From Saccharospirillum impatiens DSM 12546 (GTDB lineage Bacteria > Pseudomonadota > Gammaproteobacteria > Pseudomonadales > Natronospirillaceae), in NCBI RefSeq assembly GCF_000423605.1, contig NZ_AUIH01000006.1:1-64000 (forward strand): a stretch of DNA of 64,000 bases, given 5' to 3'. A program made the translations under genes and the position numbers. The notes beneath the pieces were generated by a model that had not been told where the DNA came from, did no database searches, and saw nothing but the letters and a program-made list of their open reading frames with translations. Positions 1 to 7,436 of this stretch are shown one piece after another (within the stretch, counting starts at the first letter, position 1; each line of letters opens with the position of its first letter).

Positions 1-20
1 GTCACCCAGAGGACGCTGAG

Positions 21-33
21 ATGGTCTCCTCCC
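21..33 (+). repeat. left subterminal inverted repeat of the IS
   Basis: ATGGTCTCCTCCC, the exact reverse complement of 1397-1409. It lies 3-5 bp inside the inferred left end. Confidence 0.85.
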
Positions 34-109
34 CCGCCCATTGGGCTCGGCGTCATATTGCGCCATCATGGTGGGTGAGACATCCAACTCATGACGCGAG
101 GAGGAAACC

Positions 110-1138
110 ATGGCAAAGGTTAAAACAATCGGCGTTGATTTGGCAAAAAACACGTTCTATTTGGTGGCCTTAAGTGCCACGGGCAAAACGGTCTGGCGCA
201 AGAAAGCTACTCGTGATCGGTTGCTGCCCTTTCTGGCTCAGAAGACGGGCATCGTTGCGATGGAAGGCTGCAGTGGCGCCCACCATTGGGCACGGTCGCT
301 GCAGGAGCTGAATATTCCCGTCGCGATCCTGCCCGCTCAGCATGTGAAAGCCTATCAGCGTGGTCAGAAAAATGACTTCAACGACGCGACTGCCATCGCC
401 GAGGCGCATCTGCACGGCCGTATTCGAGCAACCGAGGTGAAAACCCTGGCTCAACAAGACCTGCAAAGCCTGTTTCGGGTGCGTGAGCAGCTATTGAAAG
501 AACAAACAGCTCTCATTAATCAGGTTCGGGGGCTTCTGATGGAGTATGGGGTAACGATCCCACAAGGAAAACGGCACTTCAAACGTGCGCTCCCGTTGGT
601 ACTGGAAGATGCCACCAACGGCCTGACACCGCCGATACGAGAACTGCTGCACCGTCGCTATGAGGTGTATCAACTGTTGGAACAAGAGCTCGACGGGTAT
701 ACAAAACAGATCGAGTCGCTGGCCAAAGCGGACGAGCACTGCCAGTGGCTGATGAGCATACCTGGGTTTGGCGCTCTGGTGGCCACGGCGTTCAGTTGCT
801 GGCTTGGCGATGGCAGCCAGTACCGCAAAGGTCGCCAAGCCTCAAGTGCGCTGGGTCTGGTGCCAAAGCAGCACAGTACCGGCGGACGCACGGTGTTGTT
901 GGGCATTAGTAAGGTGGGCGATAAGAATTTAAGAGCCTTGCTGGTTCACGGCGCACGCGCCGCCGCGCGTGTGATGCCTGGCAGAGAGGATCCGCTGAGT
1001 CAGTGGTTCCTGCGGGTTAAAGCCCGGCGAGGGCACAACATCGCTGTGGTGGCACTGGCCAGCAAGCTGGCTCGAATTGGCTGGTCGGTTGTCAGACAGC
1101 AAACAAGTTATCAGAAGGTTCAGGCGGCGTACGCCTGA
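110..1138 (+). CDS. IS110/IS1111-family transposase (DEDD recombinase)
   Basis: Recombinase of 342 residues that moves the element with an RNA guide. The N-terminal RuvC-like domain shows D10 (in GVDLAKN), E52 (in AMEGC), and D89 and D92 (in KNDFND), the DEDD catalytic set. The C-terminal IS116/IS110/IS902 domain begins near residue 210 with IPGFG and contains the SALGLVPKQHSTGG block, where the family's catalytic serine lies. Length is normal for the family and no frameshift is seen, so it looks intact. The ATG at 110 follows AGGAGGAAACC, a strong ribosome binding site. No other transposase is in the window. Confidence 0.95.
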   Translation: MAKVKTIGVDLAKNTFYLVALSATGKTVWRKKATRDRLLPFLAQKTGIVAMEGCSGAHHWARSLQELNIPVAILPAQHVKAYQRGQKNDFNDATAIAEAHLHGRIRATEVKTLAQQDLQSLFRVREQLLKEQTALINQVRGLLMEYGVTIPQGKRHFKRALPLVLEDATNGLTPPIRELLHRRYEVYQLLEQELDGYTKQIESLAKADEHCQWLMSIPGFGALVATAFSCWLGDGSQYRKGRQASSALGLVPKQHSTGGRTVLLGISKVGDKNLRALLVHGARAAARVMPGREDPLSQWFLRVKARRGHNIAVVALASKLARIGWSVVRQQTSYQKVQAAYA

Positions 1139-1409
1139 GCAAGCAGTTGGAGGCTGAATAGCACCACTCACTTCCCAGGTTGCGAAGGCAGACAGCATTG
1201 ACGGCATAACAGGTTGAACCGACGTACCGAAAACCCGTGGAAGCCAAAGGGCAAAGCCCGTGAGGACGCTAGAGGACGGTACGTGCGAAAGCTCATCAAG
1301 GTCCGCGACCACACCATGGTAATGCGTCGCATAGAGAGACCGAATATACGGCAGCCAACCTATCCCTGCTTGTTACAGCTGGAAGCCTTGCAAAGAGGGA
1401 GGAGACCAT
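1139..1409 (+). ncRNA. predicted bridge/seek guide RNA of the IS
   Basis: Non-coding region between the transposase stop and the right repeat, where IS1111 elements encode their guide RNA. A 7-bp stem, CGTACCG (1223-1229) with CGGTACG (1277-1283), closes a 47-nt loop. In the loop, GAGGACGCT (1262-1270) is identical to the left flank at 9-17, ending exactly at the CT core. GGAAGCCA (1239-1246) is complementary to the right flank TGGCTTCC (1414-1421), starting at the T of the core. One guide matching each flank on opposite strands is what IS110-type bridge RNAs do. Transcript ends and the donor-binding loop were not resolved. Confidence 0.6.
1397..1409 (-). repeat. right subterminal inverted repeat of the IS
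   Basis: GGGAGGAGACCAT, a perfect inverted copy of 21-33, about 3-5 bp from the inferred right end. Confidence 0.85.
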
Positions 1410-1552
1410 ATACTGGCTTCCTACAGGGACCAATGGTGGCTGGGCGCCTTCTATTTGCTCTGCATCGGCAGCTTCAGTAAACTTAACGGTTTTCCCGCTG
1501 TTGTGCGGGGCCAGCCAAACCCTCAATAACCCCAGAACGGAGTCACCCACCC

Positions 1553-2461
1553 ATGTCCGTCAGGCACTTTTTGACCCTGAATGATCTCACCCCGGATGAA
1601 CTGCGCTTTCTGATTCAGCGCTCGATCGAGCTCAAGGGCCTGTTCAAGCGCGGTGAGGTGTTTGAGCCGCTGAAAAACCGGGTACTGGGAATGATTTTCG
1701 AGAAGTCGTCGACGCGCACCCGAGTCTCGTTCGAGGCGGGCATGATGCAACTGGGCGGTGGCGCTATTTTTCTATCCCCGCGGGATACTCAGTTGGGCCG
1801 TGGTGAACCCATTGAAGACAGCGCCCGGGTATTGTCGCAAATGGTCGATGCGGTGATGATCCGTACTTTCGAGCACAGTAAAATTGAAACCTTTGCCGAA
1901 TATTCAACGGTACCGGTCATCAATGCCCTGACCGATGACTACCATCCCTGCCAGTTGCTGGCCGACATGCAGGCGTTTCAGGAAGCACGCGGGTCAATTC
2001 AGGGCAAGACCGCGACCTGGATCGGTGATGGCAACAACATGTGCAACTCCTACATCAACGCCGCCATGCTCTACGATTTCCAATTGAACATCGCCTGCCC
2101 TGAGGGCTTTGAGCCCATGGCCGAGCTGCTGGCCAAAGCCGGTGACCGGGTGCGGATTCTGCGCGACCCGGTTGAAGCGGTGGAGCATTCACACCTGGTC
2201 ACCACCGATGTCTGGGCGAGTATGGGCCAGGAAGAGGAAGCCGATGATCGCAGCCGGGTATTTGAGGCCCTGCAAGTCTCGCCCGCCCTAATGGACAAGG
2301 CTCACAAAGACGCCATATTCATGCACTGCCTCCCCGCTCATCGTGGCGAGGAAGTCAGTATGGACATGCTGGATGACCCGCGTTCCGTGGTTTGGGAGCA
2401 AGCCGGTAACCGTTTGCATGCGCAAAAAGCGTTGTTGGAATTTTTGCTCTGTAGTGAGTGA
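1553..2461 (+). CDS. argF: ornithine carbamoyltransferase
   Basis: Cytoplasmic enzyme that joins carbamoyl phosphate and ornithine to give citrulline in arginine synthesis. The 302 residues carry the carbamoyl-phosphate loop STRTR (53-57), the HPCQ motif (131-134), the ornithine loop DVWASMG (219-225) and [10 protein letters not shown] (259-268). These separate it from aspartate carbamoyltransferase. Length is on the short side but normal for the ArgF type. The ATG at 1553 follows CGGAG at 1538-1542. No arginine-repressor box was recognised. The IS right end lies only about 140 bp upstream, so the native promoter may be cut off or replaced. Confidence 0.97.
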   Translation: MSVRHFLTLNDLTPDELRFLIQRSIELKGLFKRGEVFEPLKNRVLGMIFEKSSTRTRVSFEAGMMQLGGGAIFLSPRDTQLGRGEPIEDSARVLSQMVDAVMIRTFEHSKIETFAEYSTVPVINALTDDYHPCQLLADMQAFQEARGSIQGKTATWIGDGNNMCNSYINAAMLYDFQLNIACPEGFEPMAELLAKAGDRVRILRDPVEAVEHSHLVTTDVWASMGQEEEADDRSRVFEALQVSPALMDKAHKDAIFMHCLPAHRGEEVSMDMLDDPRSVVWEQAGNRLHAQKALLEFLLCSE

Positions 2462-2521
2462 GATTACCCAAGTAAGTTTTGGAGTTCGAGTTGGTTAAGT
2501 GGCAGTGGTCCGCACCGACTA

Positions 2522-2614
2522 CCTGGGGGGTTCCTGTGGGGTCGGCGTGAATCCGTCCATGGAGCCTAGGCCGGAGCATCCCTGCTGCGGACTTCCCCAC
2601 ATGAACCCCCCAGG
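2522..2614 (+). repeat. dispersed hairpin repeat, copy A
   Basis: Two 20-nt arms at 2522-2541 and 2595-2614 are inverted copies with one mismatch. The loop holds the family core GTGAATCCGTCCATGGAGCC followed by TAGGCC and a smaller stem around AGCATCCCTGCT. The same core occurs at 31051-31082 and, inverted, at 40140-40170. It lies between the convergent ends of argF and the DMT transporter and may also end transcription. Confidence 0.85.
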
Positions 2615-2665
2615 CAGTCGCTGCTTGTCAACTCAGCAACTCCAAAGCTTGCGTTACTCCAAGCG

Positions 2666-3577
2666 TCAGGGCGTCACACTGCCCTGACGCACCGGCAATT
2701 TCGCCCGCTTGCGTTCTTTCAGGCCGATCAGCAGCAGCGGCACTACAATCATGCTCGACCCGATGATGAACCAGAGGTCCGGCGCCTCGTCGAAGAACAC
2801 CCAACCTCCGAGTAACGCCCAGAGCAAGCCCGTGTATTCGGCACTGGTGACTTCATTGGCGGCGACCCAGCGGTAAGCCATCAACACCGTGAAGTTGTAG
2901 CAGAGAATAAAGAACGCCGAACCGAACGCAGTGAACAGAATCGTCCAGTCGAACGGTTCATTTTCCCACATCATCAATAAAAAAGCGGCCGGCAGCATCA
3001 GCAGGTGTGTCAGTTGCAGTGTATGCACCATCGACTGACCACCCGGTAATTTGCGAATCAACACGATGTTAATCGCCAAAGAACACGCCACCCCAATCGC
3101 GCTGAGGCTGCTCCAACTGAACGCTACCGGCCGCAAGATAACCAGAATGCCAATAAAACCACTGATCACAGCAAACAAGCTCAGTGGCGTCAGCTTTTCA
3201 TTAAAAAACACCACTGCAATCACCATCACCAAAATGGGTGCGGCATAAAACAATGCATTGGCCGTCGCGAGTGGCAAGGTGCCCAGTGCGACGACCATGC
3301 AGGCAATGCCCATCAGACTGATGTGAGCGCGCACCAGATGCATGCGCCAGCCAGCAAACAAACGCTGACGATCGATCATCGACATCAGTGGCAGCAAAAT
3401 AGCCATCGCACAGAGTGTACGGACAAAAATGAACTGAAAAATGGGGACCTCGGCTCCCTGCCACTTGATCAGGGCATCGGACACCAGCGCCAGCGCATTG
3501 CCAACCACCAGCAACCAGATTGCACTGTTGATGGTTCTGCCAGGCATGGTCGGAGTACTCCCGTTCAAAGCGTTCAA
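2666..3577 (-). CDS. DMT superfamily transporter (EamA domains)
   Basis: Integral inner-membrane protein of 303 residues with about ten predicted hydrophobic segments, built from two EamA-type repeats. Examples of segments are SAIWLLVVGNALALVSDAL near the N-terminus and LWFIIGSSMIVVPLLLIGL near the C-terminus. The tail is short and basic. Members export metabolites or drugs, and the substrate here cannot be told from the sequence. It is divergent from the LysR gene at 3694, with a 116-bp shared upstream region, so it is a likely target of that regulator. Codon use and length look ordinary. Confidence 0.85.
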   Translation of the reverse strand: MNALNGSTPTMPGRTINSAIWLLVVGNALALVSDALIKWQGAEVPIFQFIFVRTLCAMAILLPLMSMIDRQRLFAGWRMHLVRAHISLMGIACMVVALGTLPLATANALFYAAPILVMVIAVVFFNEKLTPLSLFAVISGFIGILVILRPVAFSWSSLSAIGVACSLAINIVLIRKLPGGQSMVHTLQLTHLLMLPAAFLLMMWENEPFDWTILFTAFGSAFFILCYNFTVLMAYRWVAANEVTSAEYTGLLWALLGGWVFFDEAPDLWFIIGSSMIVVPLLLIGLKERKRAKLPVRQGSVTP

Positions 3578-3693
3578 AGGCCGGATTCAGACTGACAGTC
3601 TGTAATCAGTTCATACACGCAGCATACGTTGGCAGAACTATTGAGAAAAATGATATTTTCTTTATGGTATTAGTTATTTAGATACATAGAGAG

Positions 3694-4659
3694 ATGAACT
3701 GCATGAAGTTACCGCCACTGAAAGCCCTGCCTGTGTTCGAGGCTGTTGCCCGTTTGAACAGTTTCAGCCGGGCTGCCGCTGAACTGGCGGTCAGCCAGAG
3801 TGCTGTGAGTCACCAGGTTCGGTTACTGGAAAGCTATCTGGGGGAGGACCTGTTCACCCGCCAGGGCCGCTACCTCGCTTTGACCGAACCCGGACGCCAT
3901 TACCTGGAAGGGGTCACCAATGCGCTGCTGCAGATCGAACGAGCCAGTGAGCAGTTACAAGGCAAGCCAGACACCCAACTGCGGATGGCACTGTTCAGCT
4001 CCTTTGCCGTGCGCTGGCTAATTCCCAACCTACCCTACTTACAGCGCCAACACCCGGAGCTCGATCTGCAACTGGAGATGATGAACGAATCACCACAGCT
4101 GTCGGACCGGGTGGCCGACTGTTTCATCACACTGCATGATGAGCAGAGAGGCTTCACCACAGACTTGCTTTATACCGAGCGACTATTCCCCATTTGTAGC
4201 CGGACTTACTGGCAACAGTTGTGCAGTGATCTGTATCAGGAAGGGTTAATTGCAACGCCTGAACCGACATCCATTGACCCGGCGTTATTGATGCGTTGCC
4301 CACTGCTGTCGACTTATTCACTCTTTGGCGAGCAGAAAGACGACTGGCGACGCTGGATGGCCGAAGGCGGTCTAACGCTCAACCCGACTGCCCGCTTCCA
4401 GCATTTCAGCCATATGCTATTGGCCCTGGAAGCGGCCCGGCACCATCAGGGCCTGGCACTGACCAATGACTACATGTACAACGTCAGTGAAGATCCGGAC
4501 CTGATCAGACTGCCGTGCCACACGTTCATTACCGGCGATCGCTTTTATTTTGCCTACAAAACCAGTCGCCGTCATGAGGCCGGTATTCAGATGGTGCGCC
4601 AGTGGATTCGCCAGCGCGCTGCCAGTACCGGGCTGCTGGATGCCCTTCAGGATGGATGA
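3694..4659 (+). CDS. LysR-family transcriptional regulator (GcvA-like)
   Basis: DNA-binding regulator of 321 residues. The N-terminal winged helix-turn-helix spans about residues 7-65, with the recognition region SFSRAAAELAVSQSAVSHQV and the usual LEsyLGEdLFtR tail. The effector domain follows from about residue 95. The motif LPPLKALPVFEAVARL is typical of the GcvA/AmpR branch. Two starts are possible, ATG 3694 and ATG 3703 (MKLPPL). GAGAG lies next to the first, and the second has better spacing to it. It is divergent from the DMT exporter at 2666-3577, which it probably controls. The effector is unknown. Confidence 0.88.
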   Translation: MNCMKLPPLKALPVFEAVARLNSFSRAAAELAVSQSAVSHQVRLLESYLGEDLFTRQGRYLALTEPGRHYLEGVTNALLQIERASEQLQGKPDTQLRMALFSSFAVRWLIPNLPYLQRQHPELDLQLEMMNESPQLSDRVADCFITLHDEQRGFTTDLLYTERLFPICSRTYWQQLCSDLYQEGLIATPEPTSIDPALLMRCPLLSTYSLFGEQKDDWRRWMAEGGLTLNPTARFQHFSHMLLALEAARHHQGLALTNDYMYNVSEDPDLIRLPCHTFITGDRFYFAYKTSRRHEAGIQMVRQWIRQRAASTGLLDALQDG

Positions 4660-4688
4660 CATTGAGACGATCGAATAGAAGTAACAGA

Positions 4689-4727
4689 CAAAAAGAAGCC
4701 CGCGAAAAGGGGAAGGAAACGCGGGCT
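4689..4727 (-). terminator. Rho-independent terminator of the flavoprotein operon
   Basis: Stem AGCCCGCG (4697-4704) with CGCGGGCT (4720-4727). Read on the minus strand it is followed by a T-rich run (complement of CAAAAAG at 4689-4695). It lies downstream of the gene ending at 4800 and beyond the end of the LysR gene. Confidence 0.75.
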
Positions 4728-4799
4728 GTGAGCAGTTGGAGACCGACCGGCTCAACCGGGCTTTACCCGGAACCGCCCATATCTCCCTTACTCGGAAGT

Positions 4800-6200
4800 C
4801 TATTTGTTACGCTTACCAACATTACGCAGGAAGCTCACCACAGGATGTTTAAAAATGTTATCCAGAAACACCTGTTGACTCAGTTGGCGCAAACTGTCTG
4901 CATACGTAGGGTAAGGATGGATCACTTTCTGCAATTTGCCAAAATTTAGATTCAAAGTTTTCATAACCTGAACCTCAGCGATCAGCTCGCCGGCACGCTC
5001 GCCCAGAATATGGGCTCCAAGCACCCTGCCCCGACTACTGATAATCAGCTTGATCAGCCCAATGTCACCGGCTTTGGTCTTGGCCCGGTCCAGTTTGGCA
5101 AAGTCATACCGGTAAACCCGGATGCTATCGCCATGCAGTTCCCTGGCCTCCTGCTCGGTCATGCCAGTACGGGCAAACTCCGGATCGGTAAAGGTAGCCC
5201 AGGCAACGTGGCTGTAGTCGACAGAGCGGTTGATCGGCAGAATCGCGTTCATGGCTGCGATCTTCCCCTGAAAATTGGCCATATGGCTGAGCAAATAAGG
5301 GCCGGCAACATCACCACACGCGTAGATATTCTTAACACTGGTTTGCAGGTGCTGATTGACCCGCACCCCCTTATCGACATCCACCCCAATGTCTTCCAGG
5401 CCCATGCCTTCTACGTTCGGTGCCCGGCCAATGGCAACCAACAAGCTTGCGGCCTCCAAGCTACCGGTTTCAGACCCTTTTTCGGTGCTAAGGCGCACGC
5501 CTTCAGCCGTCTTCTCCACGCCGACGGCCTTGGTCCCCACTTCGAACCGAACACCTTCTGACGCAAGCCGCTGACGAATCAGCGCCGAGAATTCAGGTTC
5601 TTCACGCGACAGGATCTCCGGCATCATTTCCACCAGAGTGACGTCGACCCCAAGACGGTTCATGGCCTGGGCCAATTCCATCCCTATTGGTCCACCGCCC
5701 AATACAATGATCGATGCGGGCAAGGTAGCCTGCTGAAAAAAGTTTTCATTGGTCAGGTAGTCGACCTCGGTTAATCCGGGTATGGGTGGCACAAAAGGTG
5801 AGCTGCCAGTAGCCAGCACAAACTTCTTGCCCTCGTAGGTGTTGTCACCTACTTCGATCCGGGTCGGGCTGAGAAAGCGGGCAAACCCATTAACATAATC
5901 AGCCCCGGCCTTTTGCAGGACCTCGGGCGTCTCTTCTTCGTAAACGTGCTCGCTAACCGCCCTGACCTGTTCAAGAATGCTACCGGTATCCACCGACAGG
6001 GTCGTGAATTTCCGGGCAATATGAACCTCTTTTGCCTGATTGATCAGCGACTTACTTGGTACACAACCAGACCATGTGCACTCACCGCCAGGCCGGTCTT
6101 TTTCAACGATCAATACCCGCTTACCAAAGCCGAGCGCTGTAAAAGCGGCCGTCAAACCACCTGCCCCGCTGCCAATTACAATCAGATCATAAGGTTTCAT
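4800..6200 (-). CDS. FAD-dependent pyridine-nucleotide disulfide oxidoreductase (mercuric-reductase-like)
   Basis: Flavoenzyme of 466 residues in the lipoamide dehydrogenase/mercuric reductase group. It has an FAD dinucleotide motif (VIGSGAGG, 8-15), a redox disulfide C41-x4-C46 in GGECTWSGC, a second NAD(P) fold around IVLGGGPIGMELAQ, and a C-terminal dimerisation domain. The lipoamide dehydrogenase HxHPTxxE motif reads HPYPTYAD (428-435). Tyr therefore replaces the catalytic His and Asp the Glu, as in MerA. There is no N-terminal metal-binding domain and no C-terminal Cys pair, so mercury reduction is unlikely. It follows the DUF1499 gene by 17 bp and is probably co-transcribed. The substrate is unknown. 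Confidence 0.85.
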   Translation of the reverse strand: MKPYDLIVIGSGAGGLTAAFTALGFGKRVLIVEKDRPGGECTWSGCVPSKSLINQAKEVHIARKFTTLSVDTGSILEQVRAVSEHVYEEETPEVLQKAGADYVNGFARFLSPTRIEVGDNTYEGKKFVLATGSSPFVPPIPGLTEVDYLTNENFFQQATLPASIIVLGGGPIGMELAQAMNRLGVDVTLVEMMPEILSREEPEFSALIRQRLASEGVRFEVGTKAVGVEKTAEGVRLSTEKGSETGSLEAASLLVAIGRAPNVEGMGLEDIGVDVDKGVRVNQHLQTSVKNIYACGDVAGPYLLSHMANFQGKIAAMNAILPINRSVDYSHVAWATFTDPEFARTGMTEQEARELHGDSIRVYRYDFAKLDRAKTKAGDIGLIKLIISSRGRVLGAHILGERAGELIAEVQVMKTLNLNFGKLQKVIHPYPTYADSLRQLSQQVFLDNIFKHPVVSFLRNVGKRNK

Positions 6201-6217
6201 AACTGTCCTTCAGTCAA

Positions 6218-6673
6218 TTATTGCTGGGCTTGTTGATACAGTTCAGTCAGACGTTCATGGCGCTGACGATTAAGCCCCCGGTCAGAATAACCAGCCCGGC
6301 TTGATGAGCGAAAATGCACTTCTCCGGCATCGGTATCGAGGTAGAACTCCGCATCGTCATGAAACTTCATCAAATCAGTGGTGAACACCACATAGAGATA
6401 ATCCGCCTTCTGTTCAATCACTTCCGCTCCGCCATAGGCTTTTACCGCCGAGACAATGGCCGACATTGTCTGTTCCTGATCCGCTTTGAGGGGCCATGGT
6501 GCCACTCGCTTGGCGACATCTTCAGCCTGAGTTGAAACGGCGTTCGGCTTACCCGACAACGGTTTTAGCCGCCCCTGAGAGTGACCCAGACTGGGAGCCC
6601 GGCTGTTTTGCACATAGATCATGACAAAGGCCAACACGATCAACACGGCCAGAATGATTAACAAGGTCTTCAT
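6218..6673 (-). CDS. DUF1499 family membrane-anchored protein
   Basis: Protein of 151 residues with one N-terminal transmembrane segment (TLLIILAVLIVLAFVMIYVQ) and a soluble domain that matches the DUF1499 pattern. Hallmarks are KADYLYVVFTTDLMKFHDD and the AGEVHFRSSSRAGYSDRGLN stretch near the C-terminus. Function is unknown. The start at 6673 (MKTLL) was chosen because AAGGAA lies 6-11 nt upstream. An in-frame ATG at 6694 would add seven residues. It is the first gene of a two-gene unit with the flavoprotein and is divergent from the MarR regulator at 6856. Confidence 0.8.
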   Translation of the reverse strand: MKTLLIILAVLIVLAFVMIYVQNSRAPSLGHSQGRLKPLSGKPNAVSTQAEDVAKRVAPWPLKADQEQTMSAIVSAVKAYGGAEVIEQKADYLYVVFTTDLMKFHDDAEFYLDTDAGEVHFRSSSRAGYSDRGLNRQRHERLTELYQQAQQ

Positions 6674-6754
6674 GGTTTGTTCCTTAGTTTGCATTGCGTT
6701 CGTCGGAGTGCCGAGCCAAAACTTACAGCACCGGCATATAATTTGTGAGCATGT

Positions 6755-6772
6755 ATCTTGTGCACAAGATAA
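6755..6772. promoter_or_regulatory. perfect 18-bp palindrome, candidate MarR operator
   Basis: TATCTTGTGCACAAGATA is its own reverse complement. It lies between the divergent DUF1499 and MarR genes. A MarR dimer binds palindromes of this size. Confidence 0.6.
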
Positions 6773-6782
6773 TAGGCGCTAA

Positions 6783-6800
6783 GTATTGACCCGTCAATAC
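6783..6800. promoter_or_regulatory. second inverted repeat upstream of the MarR gene
   Basis: GTATTGAC-CC-GTCAATAC has perfect 8-bp arms and is 56 bp upstream of the GTG start at 6856. It may be a second operator or a site for another regulator. Confidence 0.5.
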
Positions 6801-6855
6801 CTTGTGCGCAAACTATGCCCTCACAACTGAATGCCATTGACGACCGGACACCCAA

Positions 6856-7311
6856 GTGACTGATAACCCCGACACCCTGCCCCAATTGAAGCTGACAAAT
6901 CAGATTTGTCACGCGCTCTATTCTGCAACCAACGCCCTGGTTCGCGCCTACCGACCGCTATTGGAACCGCTGGACCTGACTTACCCCCAGTATCTGGTAA
7001 TGCTGGCACTCTGGGAGGAAGACAGCGTCCCCATACGACACCTGGTCCACCATACCCGGCTCGATTCGGGCACCCTGACCCCTATTCTGAAACGACTGGA
7101 GCAAAAAGGCCTGCTGATTCGGGGTCGTGCCGACACGGATGAGCGACGCAAGACCATCACGTTAACAGAGGAGGGGCATTCATTAAGGGAGCAGGCGATC
7201 AGTGTGCCAGCCGCTCTGGTAAGCCAAACCGACATGACGGCGGAGCAAGCGCTGGAGTTGAAAGCCCTGGCTGAAACCCTTTACCAGCAACTGCAGAAAA
7301 GCGCAAAGTAG
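6856..7311 (+). CDS. MarR-family regulator, OhrR-like
   Basis: Regulator of 151 residues with a winged helix. The motif LTYPQYLVMLALWEED followed by LDSGTLTPILKRLEQKGLL is characteristic of the OhrR branch, which senses organic peroxides through a reactive N-terminal cysteine. C18 in NQICHALYS sits where that cysteine is expected. DERRKTITLTEEG forms the wing. The start is GTG. No ohr peroxidase gene is adjacent. The divergent neighbours are the DUF1499-flavoprotein pair, and palindromes lie between them, so the pair is the likely target. OhrR function is inferred from the motif set only. Confidence 0.85.
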   Translation: MTDNPDTLPQLKLTNQICHALYSATNALVRAYRPLLEPLDLTYPQYLVMLALWEEDSVPIRHLVHHTRLDSGTLTPILKRLEQKGLLIRGRADTDERRKTITLTEEGHSLREQAISVPAALVSQTDMTAEQALELKALAETLYQQLQKSAK

Positions 7312-7395
7312 ATAACGGTATAAATGAGGAATGGAGACCGGCTCACGGCAGCTGAGCCATTCGTCCGGCAGACTTAATAACACAGGATAAATGCC

Positions 7396-7436
7396 GCCGG
7401 GCACAGATAAGCCCCGGCCGGGTTTCTTTTTATGCG
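7396..7436 (+). terminator. possible terminator after the MarR gene
   Basis: GCCGGGC (7396-7402) can pair with GCCCCGGC (7411-7418, one bulge). A T-rich run GGGTTTCTTTTTAT follows. It overlaps the stop codon of the convergent rarD. Confidence 0.4.

Larger units (their letters stand above)
16..1414 (+). mobile_element. IS110-family insertion sequence, IS1111-like
   Basis: Complete element of about 1.4 kb: one DEDD transposase gene followed by a long 3' non-coding segment. Perfect 13-bp subterminal inverted repeats lie at 21-33 (ATGGTCTCCTCCC) and 1397-1409 (GGGAGGAGACCAT). Subterminal rather than terminal repeats and a non-coding segment downstream of the transposase are the IS1111 layout. 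A CT dinucleotide sits at both edges (16-17 and 1413-1414), as expected for a recombination core. That places the ends at 16/18 and 1412/1414. No target duplication is seen, as is normal for the family. The element sits about 140 bp upstream of argF. Exact ends are inferred from the repeats and the guide match. Confidence 0.85.

Noticed and set aside
1296-1550. Minus-strand open frame of 84 codons across the IS right end and argF leader
   Set aside because: It crosses the IS boundary and has no ribosome binding site or family motif.
2522-2614. Hairpin repeats considered as a CRISPR array or riboswitch
   Set aside because: Single copies far apart, no regular spacers, and located at gene 3' ends.
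4800-6200. Assignment as mercuric reductase (merA)
   Set aside because: No metal-binding domain, no C-terminal Cys pair, and no mer genes nearby.
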